The notes below the pieces were generated by a model. That model made no database searches. It was not told the DNA's origin and saw nothing but the letters and a program-made list of their open reading frames with translations. From positions 2,284,501 through 2,348,500 of the forward strand of contig NZ_FMBM01000002.1 of NCBI RefSeq assembly GCF_900094735.1: a stretch of 64,000 nt of DNA, read 5' to 3'. Below, piece after piece: positions 29,033 through 38,070 of the stretch; within the stretch, counting starts at the first letter, position 1, and every line of letters begins with the position of its first letter. The position numbers and the translations under genes were made by a program. The DNA is from Saliniramus fredricksonii (GTDB taxonomy: Bacteria; Pseudomonadota; Alphaproteobacteria; Rhizobiales; Beijerinckiaceae).

Positions 29033-30559
29033 ATGAAAGATGTCGCCGGCCTGCCGCTCTTTGCCGCCATCCGCGCCTGCAATCGCGATCCCGCGCGTCC
29101 GTTCCTGGAGACGCCAGAAGGGCGGCGGATGTCCTATGACGATCTGTTCTCCGCCACGGGGCGTTTTGCCAATACCCTGCGTGATCTCGGCGTCGCCAAG
29201 GGCGACCGCGTGGCGGTGCAGGCGCAAAAGAGCCCGGAAGTGGTGATCCTGCTTCTGGCTTGCGCGCGCATCGGCGCGATCTTCCTGCCGCTCAACACCG
29301 CCTATACCGTGGCCGAGCTTGACTATTTTCTCGGCGATGCCGAGCCGTCGCTGCTCGTCTGCGACAGTGCGGCGCGCGAGGCGCTGGCCCCCGTCGCCAC
29401 GCGCCACGGCGTCAGCGCGATCGAGACGCTCGATGCTGGCGGCACGGGCTCCCTGAGTGACCGCGCCGCGCGCTTTGAGGCCGATTTCAACGATGCCGAT
29501 CTCGGCCCCGATGATCTCGCCGCGATCCTTTATACCTCCGGGACCACCGGGCGCTCCAAGGGCGCCATGCTCTCCCATGCCAATCTCGTCACGAATGCGC
29601 AGACACTGGTCGATTACTGGCGCTTCACCGGTGACGACGTGCTGCTGCACGCGCTGCCCACCTTCCACACCCACGGCCTGTTCGTGGCGACGAACACGCT
29701 GCTTCTCGCCGGCGGCTCCATGATCTTCATGGAGAAGTTCGACGCTGACGCAATCATGGCGCATATGCCGCGCGCCACAACGATGATGGGCGTGCCGACC
29801 TTCTACACCCGCCTCCTCCAGCATCCGGGGCTGACCCGGGAGGCGAGCGCTCATATGCGCTTGTTCGTCTCCGGCTCCGCGCCGCTTCTGGCCGAGACGC
29901 ATCGCGCATTCGAGGCGAAGACCGGTCACGCCATTCTCGAGCGCTACGGCATGACCGAGACCAACATGAACACCTCGAACCCCTATGACGGAGACCGCAT
30001 CCCCGGCACGGTCGGCTTCCCGCTTCCCGGCGTGGAATTGCGCATTCTCGAACCCGAGACCGGCGCGCCCTGCGCGGTCGAGGAGATCGGGATCATCGAG
30101 GTGCGCGGGCCCAACGTGTTCAAGGGCTACTGGCGCAACCCCGGGAAGACGGCGGAGGAGTTGCGCGCGGACGGGTTCTTCATCACCGGCGATCTCGGCA
30201 AGATCGATGATCGCGGCTACGTCCATATCGTGGGGCGCGGCAAGGATCTGATCATCACCGGCGGCTACAACGTCTATCCCAAGGAGATCGAGACCGAGAT
30301 CGACGCGCTCGACGGCGTGGTCGAGAGCGCGGTCTTCGGCGTCGCCCATCCCGATTTCGGCGAAGCCGTGACGGCGGCGGTGGTGCTGCATGAGGGCGCC
30401 ACGCTGGACGAGGCTTCGATCACCGGCGCGCTTGCGGACAAGCTCGCACGCTTCAAACAGCCCAAACATGTGGCGATCGTGCAGGAATTGCCGCGCAACA
30501 CCATGGGCAAGGTGCAAAAGAACGTCCTGCGTGAGACCTATGCCGACCTGTTTCGCTGA
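29033..30559 (+). CDS. matB: Malonyl-CoA synthetase
   Basis: This 508-residue adenylate-forming ligase activates malonate (often also methylmalonate) to its CoA thioester with ATP. ANL motifs are clear: A3 ILYTSGTTGRSKGAMLSH (about 166-183), A5 ERYGMTETNMN (about 304-314), A7 ITGDLG, A8 GRGKDLIITGGYNVYPKEIE, and A10 PRNTMGKVQKN with the C-terminal catalytic lysine. The substrate-defining segment LFVSGSAPLLAETHRAFEAKTGHAILERYGMTET is typical of MatB rather than acetyl-CoA synthetase. GGAGG precedes the ATG. It is downstream of matA on the same strand and ends two bases before the convergent LysE gene. Confidence 0.92.
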   Translation: MKDVAGLPLFAAIRACNRDPARPFLETPEGRRMSYDDLFSATGRFANTLRDLGVAKGDRVAVQAQKSPEVVILLLACARIGAIFLPLNTAYTVAELDYFLGDAEPSLLVCDSAAREALAPVATRHGVSAIETLDAGGTGSLSDRAARFEADFNDADLGPDDLAAILYTSGTTGRSKGAMLSHANLVTNAQTLVDYWRFTGDDVLLHALPTFHTHGLFVATNTLLLAGGSMIFMEKFDADAIMAHMPRATTMMGVPTFYTRLLQHPGLTREASAHMRLFVSGSAPLLAETHRAFEAKTGHAILERYGMTETNMNTSNPYDGDRIPGTVGFPLPGVELRILEPETGAPCAVEEIGIIEVRGPNVFKGYWRNPGKTAEELRADGFFITGDLGKIDDRGYVHIVGRGKDLIITGGYNVYPKEIETEIDALDGVVESAVFGVAHPDFGEAVTAAVVLHEGATLDEASITGALADKLARFKQPKHVAIVQELPRNTMGKVQKNVLRETYADLFR

Positions 30560-30561
30560 GA

Positions 30562-31155
30562 TCAGGCGAGCCAGACCGGGATGATCGACAGGATGAGCAG
30601 CGCCGCCATCGCGAGATTGAACCGCCGCAGATAAACCGGCGAGGCGATGAAGCGGCGCATGCCCTGTCCTGCCCCGGCCCAGGCGAGATTGGCCGGCATG
30701 CCGACCGCGATCGCGAGTGCGACCAGCACGGCAAGCGCGCCGTAACCCGCACCCGCCGGCAGGTAGAGCGAGACCGCCGTGATGCAGATCAGCCAGGCCT
30801 TCGGATTGACATATTGAAACGCCGCACCGGTCCAGAAACCCATCAGCGGACGGGTGTCATCGGAGCGGGCAACGCTCGCCCCGGCGATCTTCCAGGCGAG
30901 CCAGAGAAAATAGCCGGTACCCAGCAGCTTGAGCGCGATCTGCGCCTGTGGAAAATGCACGAACAGCGTACCGAGCCCCGCGCCGATCAGGCCGAGCAGC
31001 GTCGCGAAGCCGAGGCTGATGCCGAAGACGAAGGGCAGGGTCCGGCGAAAGCCCGCGCGAATCCCGGATGCGAGCAAGAGAAAATTGTTCGGCCCCGGCG
31101 TGGCGGCCCCGACAAAGGCGAAAACCGCATAGGCGGCGATCAGTTCGAGCGGCAT
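30562..31155 (-). CDS. LysE/RhtB-family amino-acid exporter
   Basis: The protein has 197 residues from ATG 31155; an in-frame ATG lies five codons upstream. It has five to six membrane segments and the family signature FVGAATPGPNNFLLLASGIRAGFRRTLPFVFGISLG near the N-terminus, followed by LLGTGYFLWLAWKI and FQYVNPKAWLICITAV. Such proteins export amino acids or related compounds in exchange for protons. It is divergent from a MocR regulator with 162 bases between them, the common arrangement in which the regulator controls the exporter. The substrate is not predictable from sequence. Confidence 0.88.
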   Translation of the reverse strand: MPLELIAAYAVFAFVGAATPGPNNFLLLASGIRAGFRRTLPFVFGISLGFATLLGLIGAGLGTLFVHFPQAQIALKLLGTGYFLWLAWKIAGASVARSDDTRPLMGFWTGAAFQYVNPKAWLICITAVSLYLPAGAGYGALAVLVALAIAVGMPANLAWAGAGQGMRRFIASPVYLRRFNLAMAALLILSIIPVWLA

Positions 31156-31262
31156 GGCGTATTGGTACACTTTGGATGCATTGAAATATTGTCATGCGCA
31201 ATCAACCGCACATGCACAAGCATATTCTTGCCACGGAGCACTTTTTAAGTACTGCTCAGCGC

Positions 31263-31289
31263 TTGACGGATATCATCCCGTGATAAATT
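31263..31289 (+). promoter_or_regulatory. Possible promoter for the MocR regulator gene
   Basis: TTGACG at 31263-31268 is followed 15 bases later by TAAATT at 31284-31289, about 30 bases before the ATG. The spacing is short, so confidence is modest. It lies in the divergent interval shared with the LysE gene. Confidence 0.35.
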
Positions 31290-31317
31290 GTCCTATGACA
31301 TTCACTGAGTCACCGCC

Positions 31318-32709
31318 ATGAAACTCACCTCCCCCTGGACACCCCGCCTCGCCCCGCCGCCCGGCCTTGCGCATGAGCGCCTGACGGCGGCGCTCGCCGA
31401 GGATATTCTCGCGGGCGTGATACCCGCCGGCGCGCGCCTGCCGGCGCATCGTGATCTCGCCCATCGCCTCTCGATCAGCCTCGGCACCGTCACCCGCGCC
31501 TATGAGACGCTGCAGCGGCGCGGCCTCGCCAACGGGCAGAAGGGGCGCGGCATGTTCGTCAACGAGACCGCTGCGCGCGAAGGGGCGCGCGACGGGGCAC
31601 GCGAGAACGCGCGGATCGATCTCAGCGTCAATCTGCCGCCACCGGTCCTGACCGCGCCGATGCTGAAGGCGCTGCTCGGGCGCGTTGCGGAGAAAGTCGA
31701 TGCCCGCCATTTCAACGCCTATGAGGCGCCGGCAGGACGGCCATCTCACCGCACCCTGCTCGCGCGCAGGCTCGCCGATGAACGCGGCCTCGCCTTCGAT
31801 CCGGACCGGCTCTTCGTCACCTCCGGCGCCCAGCATGCGATTTTCATCGCGCTGGCATCCGCGCCGCCGGGGCCTCTCGCCATCGAGGAAGTGACCTATC
31901 CGGGCGCGCTGCGGGCCGCGCGCATGCTCGGGCGCGAACTGGTCCCGCTGGCCATGGACGAACAGGGCGTCACCCCTGAATCGTTGCGCGCGGCCCTGGC
32001 GCGGCCGGATCCGCCGCGGGTGGCTTATCTGATGCCGTCCATGCAGAATCCCACCGGCGCCCTGATGCAGGCGGCGCGCCGGCGCGACATCGCGGATATT
32101 GCGCGCGCGGCGGAGCTGACCCTGATCGAGGACGATGTCTACGCGGTCTTCGCGCCTGCGCTTCCGGCGCTGGCGCAACTCGCCCCGGAGCGGTGCTTCC
32201 ATGTCGGCAGCCTTTCGAAGAGCCTCGCGCCGGGCCTGCGCACCGGCTATCTCCTCGCCCCCGAGGGCACGACGCAGGCCTGCAATCATTGGCTCCAGGC
32301 GACCCGCTCCATGGCCGATCCGGTAAGCGGGCTGATCATGGAGCAGGGGCTCGGCGAGGGGCTCGACAGATCCGTGGCACAATCGATCCGCGCGCAGGCG
32401 CAGGCCCGTTGCCGGATGGCGCGCGCGCGCCTCGGCCCTTGGCTCGCGCCACAGGCGGTAGATGGTTTGCATGTCTGGATACCCTTGCCGACGGCGCGCG
32501 CGCGCGACATCGTCCTGGCCGGCGCGCGCCGCGACATCCATCTCGCGCCGCCGGAAGCCTTCATGGCCGATCCGCAAGCGCCGGAGGCCGGTTTGCGAAT
32601 CTGCCTCGGCAATGCCGGGACCGGGCAGCTGGAACACGCCCTCGAGGTCATTGCCGAACTCCTCATGCAGACGCGCGAAGCCCGCCTCGGGCTGTTTCCG
32701 GCTGTCTGA
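31318..32709 (+). CDS. MocR-type GntR regulator with aminotransferase-like domain
   Basis: The 463-residue protein joins an N-terminal GntR winged helix (about 18-85; LAEDILAGVIPAGARLPAHRDLAHRLSISLGTVTRAYETL) to a fold-type I aminotransferase domain (about 120-455). The PLP-binding lysine is in HVGSLSKSLAPGLRTGYL, and SGAQHAIF, PSMQNPTG and IEDDVYAVF match cofactor-binding positions. MocR proteins bind an amino acid or vitamin B6 compound through PLP and usually control the adjacent divergent gene, here the LysE exporter. A role in amino-acid efflux control is therefore the best inference. Confidence 0.9.
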   Translation: MKLTSPWTPRLAPPPGLAHERLTAALAEDILAGVIPAGARLPAHRDLAHRLSISLGTVTRAYETLQRRGLANGQKGRGMFVNETAAREGARDGARENARIDLSVNLPPPVLTAPMLKALLGRVAEKVDARHFNAYEAPAGRPSHRTLLARRLADERGLAFDPDRLFVTSGAQHAIFIALASAPPGPLAIEEVTYPGALRAARMLGRELVPLAMDEQGVTPESLRAALARPDPPRVAYLMPSMQNPTGALMQAARRRDIADIARAAELTLIEDDVYAVFAPALPALAQLAPERCFHVGSLSKSLAPGLRTGYLLAPEGTTQACNHWLQATRSMADPVSGLIMEQGLGEGLDRSVAQSIRAQAQARCRMARARLGPWLAPQAVDGLHVWIPLPTARARDIVLAGARRDIHLAPPEAFMADPQAPEAGLRICLGNAGTGQLEHALEVIAELLMQTREARLGLFPAV

Positions 32710-32853
32710 TGCGCGTGACGGAACGCCGCGCCCGTGCAGGCGTTCGCATCAGGGAGCGGCAAAATCGGAAGCACAGATGCCGATCCGGGGCTGACAGCGC
32801 GGCACACAGCCCCTAGGTTCCGGCAAAACCCGTCAACCAGCGAGCGGAACGCG

Positions 32854-33267
32854 ATGGTGAGAATACGCGAAGCGGCCAAGAATCTGATGCGCGATACGCG
32901 CCTGTTCCTGCGCATGCTCGCCGATCAGCGCACCCCTGTCGCGGCGCGGTTGCTCGCCGGCTTCGCCGTGCTCTACGTGATCTTCCCCCTGGATCTGATC
33001 CCCGATTACGTCCCCGTTTACGGCCTGATCGACGACATCATCGTCCTCGCCATCGCCCTCGTCGCGATCTGGCGGCTGATCCCGGCTGCGGTGATGGAGC
33101 AGTTCCGACCACCACCTCCGGCCAATGACAACGGCGCGGCACCGCGACGCGGCGCGACCACGGCGGTGCTCGTGGCGCTCGTCATCATCCTCGCCCTGAC
33201 GGCGGCGGCCTGGTGGGGTTACGGATTCGTCGCCTCGCCCGGCGAGATCAGCGCCTCGGGCGGATAA
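32854..33267 (+). CDS. YkvA/DUF1232-family membrane protein
   Basis: The 137-residue protein has a DUF1232 (YkvA) core at about 25-70, with the hallmark FAVLYVIFPLDLIPDYVPVYGLIDDI: a hydrophobic segment followed by PLDLIPD. A second C-terminal hydrophobic helix lies at about 106-126 (AVLVALVIILALTAAAWWGY). It is probably an inner-membrane protein, and the molecular role of the family is unknown. I chose ATG 32854 because the upstream in-frame stretch lacks similarity. Its 3' end overlaps the convergent truA gene by 49 bases. Confidence 0.82.
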   Translation: MVRIREAAKNLMRDTRLFLRMLADQRTPVAARLLAGFAVLYVIFPLDLIPDYVPVYGLIDDIIVLAIALVAIWRLIPAAVMEQFRPPPPANDNGAAPRRGATTAVLVALVIILALTAAAWWGYGFVASPGEISASGG

Positions 33268-34010
33268 TCGACGCCGGTGAAATAGAGCCCGTGCGCGGGC
33301 GCGACCGGGCCACAGGCGCGCCGGTCGCAGGCATGCAGGGCATCAGCGACATCCTGCACCCGCCAGCGCCCGATCCCCGCCTGGGCGAGCGTGCCCACCA
33401 TCGAGCGCACCTGGTGATGCAGGAAGGAGCGTGACGCGGCGCGGATATGGATCTCGTCGCCCGCACGGCTTACGTCGAGCCGCTCCAGCGTCTTCCACGG
33501 GGTGCGGCCCTGGCACTGCGTGGCGCGGAAGGTGGTGAAATCAAAATGCCCGACGAGGCTCTGGGCCGCCTCGTGCATCACATCGGCATCAATGCGCTGG
33601 CGCACGTGCCAGACCCGCCCGCGATCGACGGAGGCCGGGGCGGGGCGGTTGAGGATGCGATAGAGATAATGCCGGCGCACGGCGCTCAGCCGGGCATGGA
33701 AGGCCTCGGTGACTTCGCGCACCTCGCGCACTACCACCGGATGATCGCGCATCTGCGCATTGGTGGCATCGCGGATCTTGTCGACGCGCATCGGCCTGTC
33801 GAGATCGACATGGACCACCTGATGCAGCGCATGGACCCCCGAATCCGTGCGCCCGGCGCAATGCAGCCGCACGGGTCTCCCGGCAAAGACTTCGATCGCC
33901 TCCTCGACCAGTTGCTGCACGGCGAGCCCGTTCTCCTGTCGCTGCCAGCCGGTGAAGGGGGCGCCGTCATATTCGACGACGAGCATGTAGCGATGGGTGA
34001 TGCGTTCCAC
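33219..34010 (-). CDS. truA: tRNA pseudouridine(38-40) synthase TruA
   Basis: TruA (263 residues) makes pseudouridine at positions 38-40 of the tRNA anticodon stem-loop. The catalytic aspartate is in CAGRTDSGVHALHQVVH (about 50-66). Other family motifs are VEYDGAPFTGWQRQ near the start, FHARLSAVRRHYLYRI and the C-terminal FLHHQVRSMVGTLAQAG. The gene is the last of def-fmt-truA on the minus strand, starting 14 bases after the fmt stop. Its final 49 bases overlap the 3' end of the YkvA-like gene on the other strand. Confidence 0.96.
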   Translation of the reverse strand: MERITHRYMLVVEYDGAPFTGWQRQENGLAVQQLVEEAIEVFAGRPVRLHCAGRTDSGVHALHQVVHVDLDRPMRVDKIRDATNAQMRDHPVVVREVREVTEAFHARLSAVRRHYLYRILNRPAPASVDRGRVWHVRQRIDADVMHEAAQSLVGHFDFTTFRATQCQGRTPWKTLERLDVSRAGDEIHIRAASRSFLHHQVRSMVGTLAQAGIGRWRVQDVADALHACDRRACGPVAPAHGLYFTGVDYPPEALISPGEATNP

Positions 34011-34024
34011 GGCCCGCGCCCGGA

Positions 34025-34972
34025 TCAGGGCTGGACAAGCAGCGCGCCGGGCTCAAGCCGCGCCCCGCGCAGCATCTCGGCAGCGGGCATCGCGGATTTG
34101 CCGGAGCGCTGCACCTGCAGCAGCCGGATCGTCCCCTCGGCACAGGCGACGAGACCCTCGTCGTCAAGGAGCGTGCCAGGCGACGCTTGCGACCCGGTCT
34201 CGCTCTCGACGCGTGTGCGCAAGACCTTCACCCGCTCGAAACCTTTTCCGCAATCGGCCATGAAGAAGGCGCCGGGAAAGGGTGAGAGGCCGCGCACCTG
34301 GTCATGGATGCGCCTGGCTGGCATGGTCCAGGCGATCTCGGCATCACCATTGGTGATCTTGGCCGCATAGCTCACGCCTTCTTCCGGCTGCGGCTTGAAA
34401 TCAAGCGCATCGCGCGAGAGTGCCGCGAGCGCGCGCACCATCAGATCGGCACCAAGGATCATCAGCCGGTCATGCAATTCACCCGCCGTCATGTCCGCCT
34501 CGATCGGGACATGCTCGACCATGCCGACGGGGCCGGTATCGAGCCCGGCCTCCATCTTCATCACCGCGACGCCCGTCTCGGCATCACCCGCCATCACCGC
34601 GCGCTGGATCGGCGCCGCACCGCGCCAGCGTGGCAGATCGGAGGCGTGCAGGTTGAGGCAGCCGAGCGGGGGGATTTCGAGCACCGCCTGCGGCAGGATC
34701 ATGCCATAGGCGACCACGACGAAAGCATCCGCTGCGTGCGAGGCCAGCGTCTCCTGGACCTGCGGATCACGCAGGCTTTTGGGCGTGAAGACGGGGATAC
34801 CGAATCCCTCCGCCATGGCATGGACGGGCGATTGCCGTGTCGCCATGCCCCGCCCGCCGGGCGCAGGCGCACGGGTATAGCAGGCAACGACCTCATGGCC
34901 CTGGCCGATGATTTCGGAGAGCGTGGGCACCGCGAATTCCGGCGTGCCCATGAAGACGATGCGCAGGCTCAT
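34025..34972 (-). CDS. fmt: Methionyl-tRNA formyltransferase
   Basis: Fmt (315 residues) formylates initiator Met-tRNA using 10-formyl-tetrahydrofolate. The N-terminal Rossmann domain starts MSLRIVFMGTPEFAVPTL. The folate/catalytic segment reads CLNLHASDLPRWRGAAPIQRAV (about 105-126), with the catalytic Asn and His conserved; the usual HxSLLP is HASDLP here, a minor variation. MKMEAGLDTGPV and YAAKITNGDAEI complete the family pattern, and the C-terminal OB-like domain binds tRNA. It lies between def, 52 bases upstream, and truA, 14 bases downstream. Confidence 0.96.
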   Translation of the reverse strand: MSLRIVFMGTPEFAVPTLSEIIGQGHEVVACYTRAPAPGGRGMATRQSPVHAMAEGFGIPVFTPKSLRDPQVQETLASHAADAFVVVAYGMILPQAVLEIPPLGCLNLHASDLPRWRGAAPIQRAVMAGDAETGVAVMKMEAGLDTGPVGMVEHVPIEADMTAGELHDRLMILGADLMVRALAALSRDALDFKPQPEEGVSYAAKITNGDAEIAWTMPARRIHDQVRGLSPFPGAFFMADCGKGFERVKVLRTRVESETGSQASPGTLLDDEGLVACAEGTIRLLQVQRSGKSAMPAAEMLRGARLEPGALLVQP

Positions 34973-35024
34973 GGTGCGGACCTCACTTTTGGAATGTGTT
35001 TCGCGATCCCACGGGGCCGCGGCT

Positions 35025-35576
35025 TCAGGCCGTGGCTTCGCGCTTCGCCGCCTTGGTGAATTTCCGGATCACCCGGTCGCGTTTCAGTTTCGAGAGGTAA
35101 TCGATGAACAGCTTGCCGTCGAGATGGTCGATCTCATGCTGCATGCAGGTCGCGCGCAGGCCCTCGGCCTCCTCCTCGCGCGGCTCGCCGTCCAGCGTGA
35201 GATAGCGGAAGCGGATGCTCGCGGGGCGTTCGACTTCCTCGGTATAGTCCGGAATCGACAGGCAGCCTTCCTCGTAGGTACTCACATCCTCCGAGCGCCA
35301 GACGATCTCCGGATTGACGAAGACCTGCGGATCGGGCTCCGTCTCCGGCTCACCCTCCTCGTCGAACTTGCCCGGTATCTCCTTCCCGAGATCGCAGACC
35401 ACAACGCGCTTCATCACGCCGATCTGGATGGCGGCGAGGCCGATGCCGCGCGCGGCATACATCGAATCGAGCATGTCCTTTGCCAGATCACGGATCTCGT
35501 CCGTGATGGCGATGACGGGCTCGCAGACCTGCCTCAGGCGGGTATCGGGCAATATGACGATGGGTTTGCGCGACAT
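35025..35576 (-). CDS. def: Peptide deformylase
   Basis: Def (183 residues) removes the N-formyl group from nascent proteins. All three metal-site motifs are present: [10 protein letters not shown] (about 44-53), EEGCLSIP (about 102-109) and [11 protein letters not shown] (about 147-157), giving the Cys-His-His ligands and the catalytic glutamate. An acidic insert ([12 protein letters not shown], about 71-82) is somewhat longer than in E. coli Def. It is the first gene of the def-fmt-truA set. The C-terminal tail is basic ([12 protein letters not shown]), as often seen in this class. Confidence 0.96.
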   Translation of the reverse strand: MSRKPIVILPDTRLRQVCEPVIAITDEIRDLAKDMLDSMYAARGIGLAAIQIGVMKRVVVCDLGKEIPGKFDEEGEPETEPDPQVFVNPEIVWRSEDVSTYEEGCLSIPDYTEEVERPASIRFRYLTLDGEPREEEAEGLRATCMQHEIDHLDGKLFIDYLSKLKRDRVIRKFTKAAKREATA

Positions 35577-35663
35577 GATGAGCGGGAGATAAGCCGTGCG
35601 GCGAAGAAGGTCAACGCTGCGATACGGCTTCGTTTGCGGGAAATTTGCATGTGGTGCGGCGGC

Positions 35664-37973
35664 TCAAGGCGCGGCCTGCGCCTCCACGACGGCGATGGCG
35701 GTGATATTGACGATGCCGCGCGCTGTTACCGAGGGCGTCACCACATGGGCGGGTCGGGCCGGGCCGATCAGGATCGGGCCGACGGGCAGCGCATCGGCCA
35801 GCCCCTTGGTGAGCTGGTAGGCGATGTTGGCGGCATCGAGATTCGGCATGATCAGCACATTCGCCTCTCCCTCCAGCCGCGAATGCGGCATCACCCGCTC
35901 GCGGATGATCTGGGAGAGCGCCGTATCGGCCTGCATTTCGCCATCGACTTCGAGCGCGGGTGCGCGCTCGCGGATGATCTGCAGCGCCTCGCGCATCTTC
36001 ATGGCGGAGGGCGTATCGGCGGAGCCGAAATCCGAATGCGAGACGAGCGCGATCTTCGGCGCGATGCCGAAACGCGTGACATGCTCGGCGCAGGCCACCG
36101 TCATGTCGGCGATTTCCTCGGCGGTGGGATCGGGGCGCACATGCGTGTCGGCGAGGAAATAGGCGCCTTTATTGGTGATCATCAGGGACATGGCGGAATA
36201 TTCGCGCACGCCTGGAGCGAGGCCGAGAATGTCCTTGATATGGCGTAAGCGCGAGGCGAAGCGCCCCTCCAGCCCGCAGATCAGCGCATCCGCATCCCCG
36301 CGCCGCACGGCGATCGCCCCGATCACCGTGGAATTGGTGCGCACCAGCGTGCGCGCAGCATCGGGCGTGATGCCCTTGCGCCCGGCCACGTCGAGATAGG
36401 TCGCGACGTAATCGCGATAGCGCGGATCGTCTTCCGGATTGACCAGCTCGAAATCGACGCCCGGGCGGATCGACAGGCCGAAGCGCTTGAGCCGTGTCTC
36501 GACCACGGAGGGGCGCCCGATCAGGATCGGTCTGGCGATACCGTCTTCGAGCAGTACCTGGGCCGCGCGCAGGACGCGCTCGTCCTCGCCCTCGGCATAG
36601 ATCACGCGCTTGGGCTCGGCCCGCGCCTTGGTGATCAGCGGCTTCATCAGGAAGCCGGAGCGGAAGACAAAGCGCTGCAGCGAATCCTCATAGACCTCGA
36701 AATCGGCAATCGGCCGGCGCGCCACGCCGCTCTCCATCGCCGCACGGGCCACGGCGGGGGCGATGCGCAGGATCAGGCGCGGATCGAACGGGCTCGGGAT
36801 CAGCGATTGCTTGCCGAAGGGCCGCGCCTCGCCGCCATAGGCGCGCGCCACGACTTCCGAGGGCGCCTCGCGGGCAAGCGCCGCGATCGCCTTGACCGCT
36901 GCCGCCTTCATCTCCTCGTTGATGGTGGTGGCCGCGACATCGAGCGCCCCGCGGAAGATATAGGGGAAGCACAGGACGTTGTTGACCTGGTTGGGATAAT
37001 CCGAGCGCCCGGTGCAGATCATCGCATCGGGCCGCGCCGCCTGCGCCTCGTCCGGCATGATTTCGGGATTGGGATTGGCCAGAGCCATGATCAGCGGGCG
37101 CTCGGCCATCTTCTCCAGAAGATGCGGCTTGAGCACGCCCGCAGCCGAGAGGCCGAGGAAGACATCGGCGCCCGCGATTACGTCGGCGAGGCTACGCGCC
37201 TGCGTATCCTGCGCATAGACAGCCTTCCAGCGATCCATCTGCGCCTCGCGGCCCTGATAGACCACACCCTCGATATCGGTGACGGTAATATTTTCGCGCT
37301 TCACGCCGAGCGTCACCAGCAGGTTGAGGCAGGCGATGGCGGCTGCGCCGGCGCCGGAGGTGACCACCTTGATCTGCGAGAGATCCTTGCCGGCGAGTAC
37401 CATCGCGTTCGTCACCGCCGCGCCGACGATGATCGCCGTGCCGTGCTGGTCGTCGTGGAAGACGGGGATGTCCATGCGCGCCTTGAGCTGCTCCTCGACG
37501 TCGAAGCATTCGGGCGCCTTGATATCCTCGAGATTGATGCCGCCAAAGGTCGGCTCGAGCGCGGCGACGACATCGACGATGCGCTCGACTTCGTCCGCCT
37601 TGATCTCGATATCGAACACGTCGATCCCGGCGAATTTCTTGAACAGAACCGCCTTGCCCTCCATCACCGGCTTGGAGGCGAGCGGGCCGATATTGCCAAG
37701 CCCCAGAACGGCGCTGCCATTGGAGACGACGGCGACGAGGTTCTGCCGCGCAGTCAGTTCGCCGGCCCTGTCCGGATCCTCGACGATCGCCTCGCAGGCC
37801 GCCGCCACGCCCGGCGAATAGGCAAGCGCGAGATCGCGCTGGTTGCCCAGCGGCTTGGTCGGCTGGATCTCCAGCTTCCCGGGTTTGGGATGCGTGTGGT
37901 AGACCAGAGCTGCGGATTTCAGATCGTCGGATATGTTGCTGCCCACGGCCTTGCGCCCTTCTTCTCGTTGCAT
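35664..37973 (-). CDS. maeB: NADP-dependent malic enzyme with phosphotransacetylase-like domain
   Basis: This 769-residue enzyme decarboxylates malate to pyruvate with NADP. The malic domain (about 15-435) has [48 protein letters not shown] and the nucleotide-binding [16 protein letters not shown]. The C-terminal half (about 445-769) is a phosphotransacetylase-like domain, thought to be a regulatory module sensing acetyl-CoA rather than an active enzyme ([19 protein letters not shown]). Length near 760 is normal for this bidomain class. The initiator may be ATG 37973 or the GTG at 37946. It could work with malate synthase G to turn malate into pyruvate and NADPH. Confidence 0.94.
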   Translation of the reverse strand: MQREEGRKAVGSNISDDLKSAALVYHTHPKPGKLEIQPTKPLGNQRDLALAYSPGVAAACEAIVEDPDRAGELTARQNLVAVVSNGSAVLGLGNIGPLASKPVMEGKAVLFKKFAGIDVFDIEIKADEVERIVDVVAALEPTFGGINLEDIKAPECFDVEEQLKARMDIPVFHDDQHGTAIIVGAAVTNAMVLAGKDLSQIKVVTSGAGAAAIACLNLLVTLGVKRENITVTDIEGVVYQGREAQMDRWKAVYAQDTQARSLADVIAGADVFLGLSAAGVLKPHLLEKMAERPLIMALANPNPEIMPDEAQAARPDAMICTGRSDYPNQVNNVLCFPYIFRGALDVAATTINEEMKAAAVKAIAALAREAPSEVVARAYGGEARPFGKQSLIPSPFDPRLILRIAPAVARAAMESGVARRPIADFEVYEDSLQRFVFRSGFLMKPLITKARAEPKRVIYAEGEDERVLRAAQVLLEDGIARPILIGRPSVVETRLKRFGLSIRPGVDFELVNPEDDPRYRDYVATYLDVAGRKGITPDAARTLVRTNSTVIGAIAVRRGDADALICGLEGRFASRLRHIKDILGLAPGVREYSAMSLMITNKGAYFLADTHVRPDPTAEEIADMTVACAEHVTRFGIAPKIALVSHSDFGSADTPSAMKMREALQIIRERAPALEVDGEMQADTALSQIIRERVMPHSRLEGEANVLIMPNLDAANIAYQLTKGLADALPVGPILIGPARPAHVVTPSVTARGIVNITAIAVVEAQAAP

Positions 37974-38070
37974 CGCCTTGCAAGCAATTCGTAGCCGCGT
38001 ATGGTGCCGTCGGCAATCCTCATGCGTATCCGGCGGGTCTGCAAAGCTGTTTTAACCGGATCACGGCTAA

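Noticed and set aside
28067-30517. 816-codon minus-strand open frame opposite matA and matB
   Set aside because: It spans two well-supported genes on the other strand and has no family signature.
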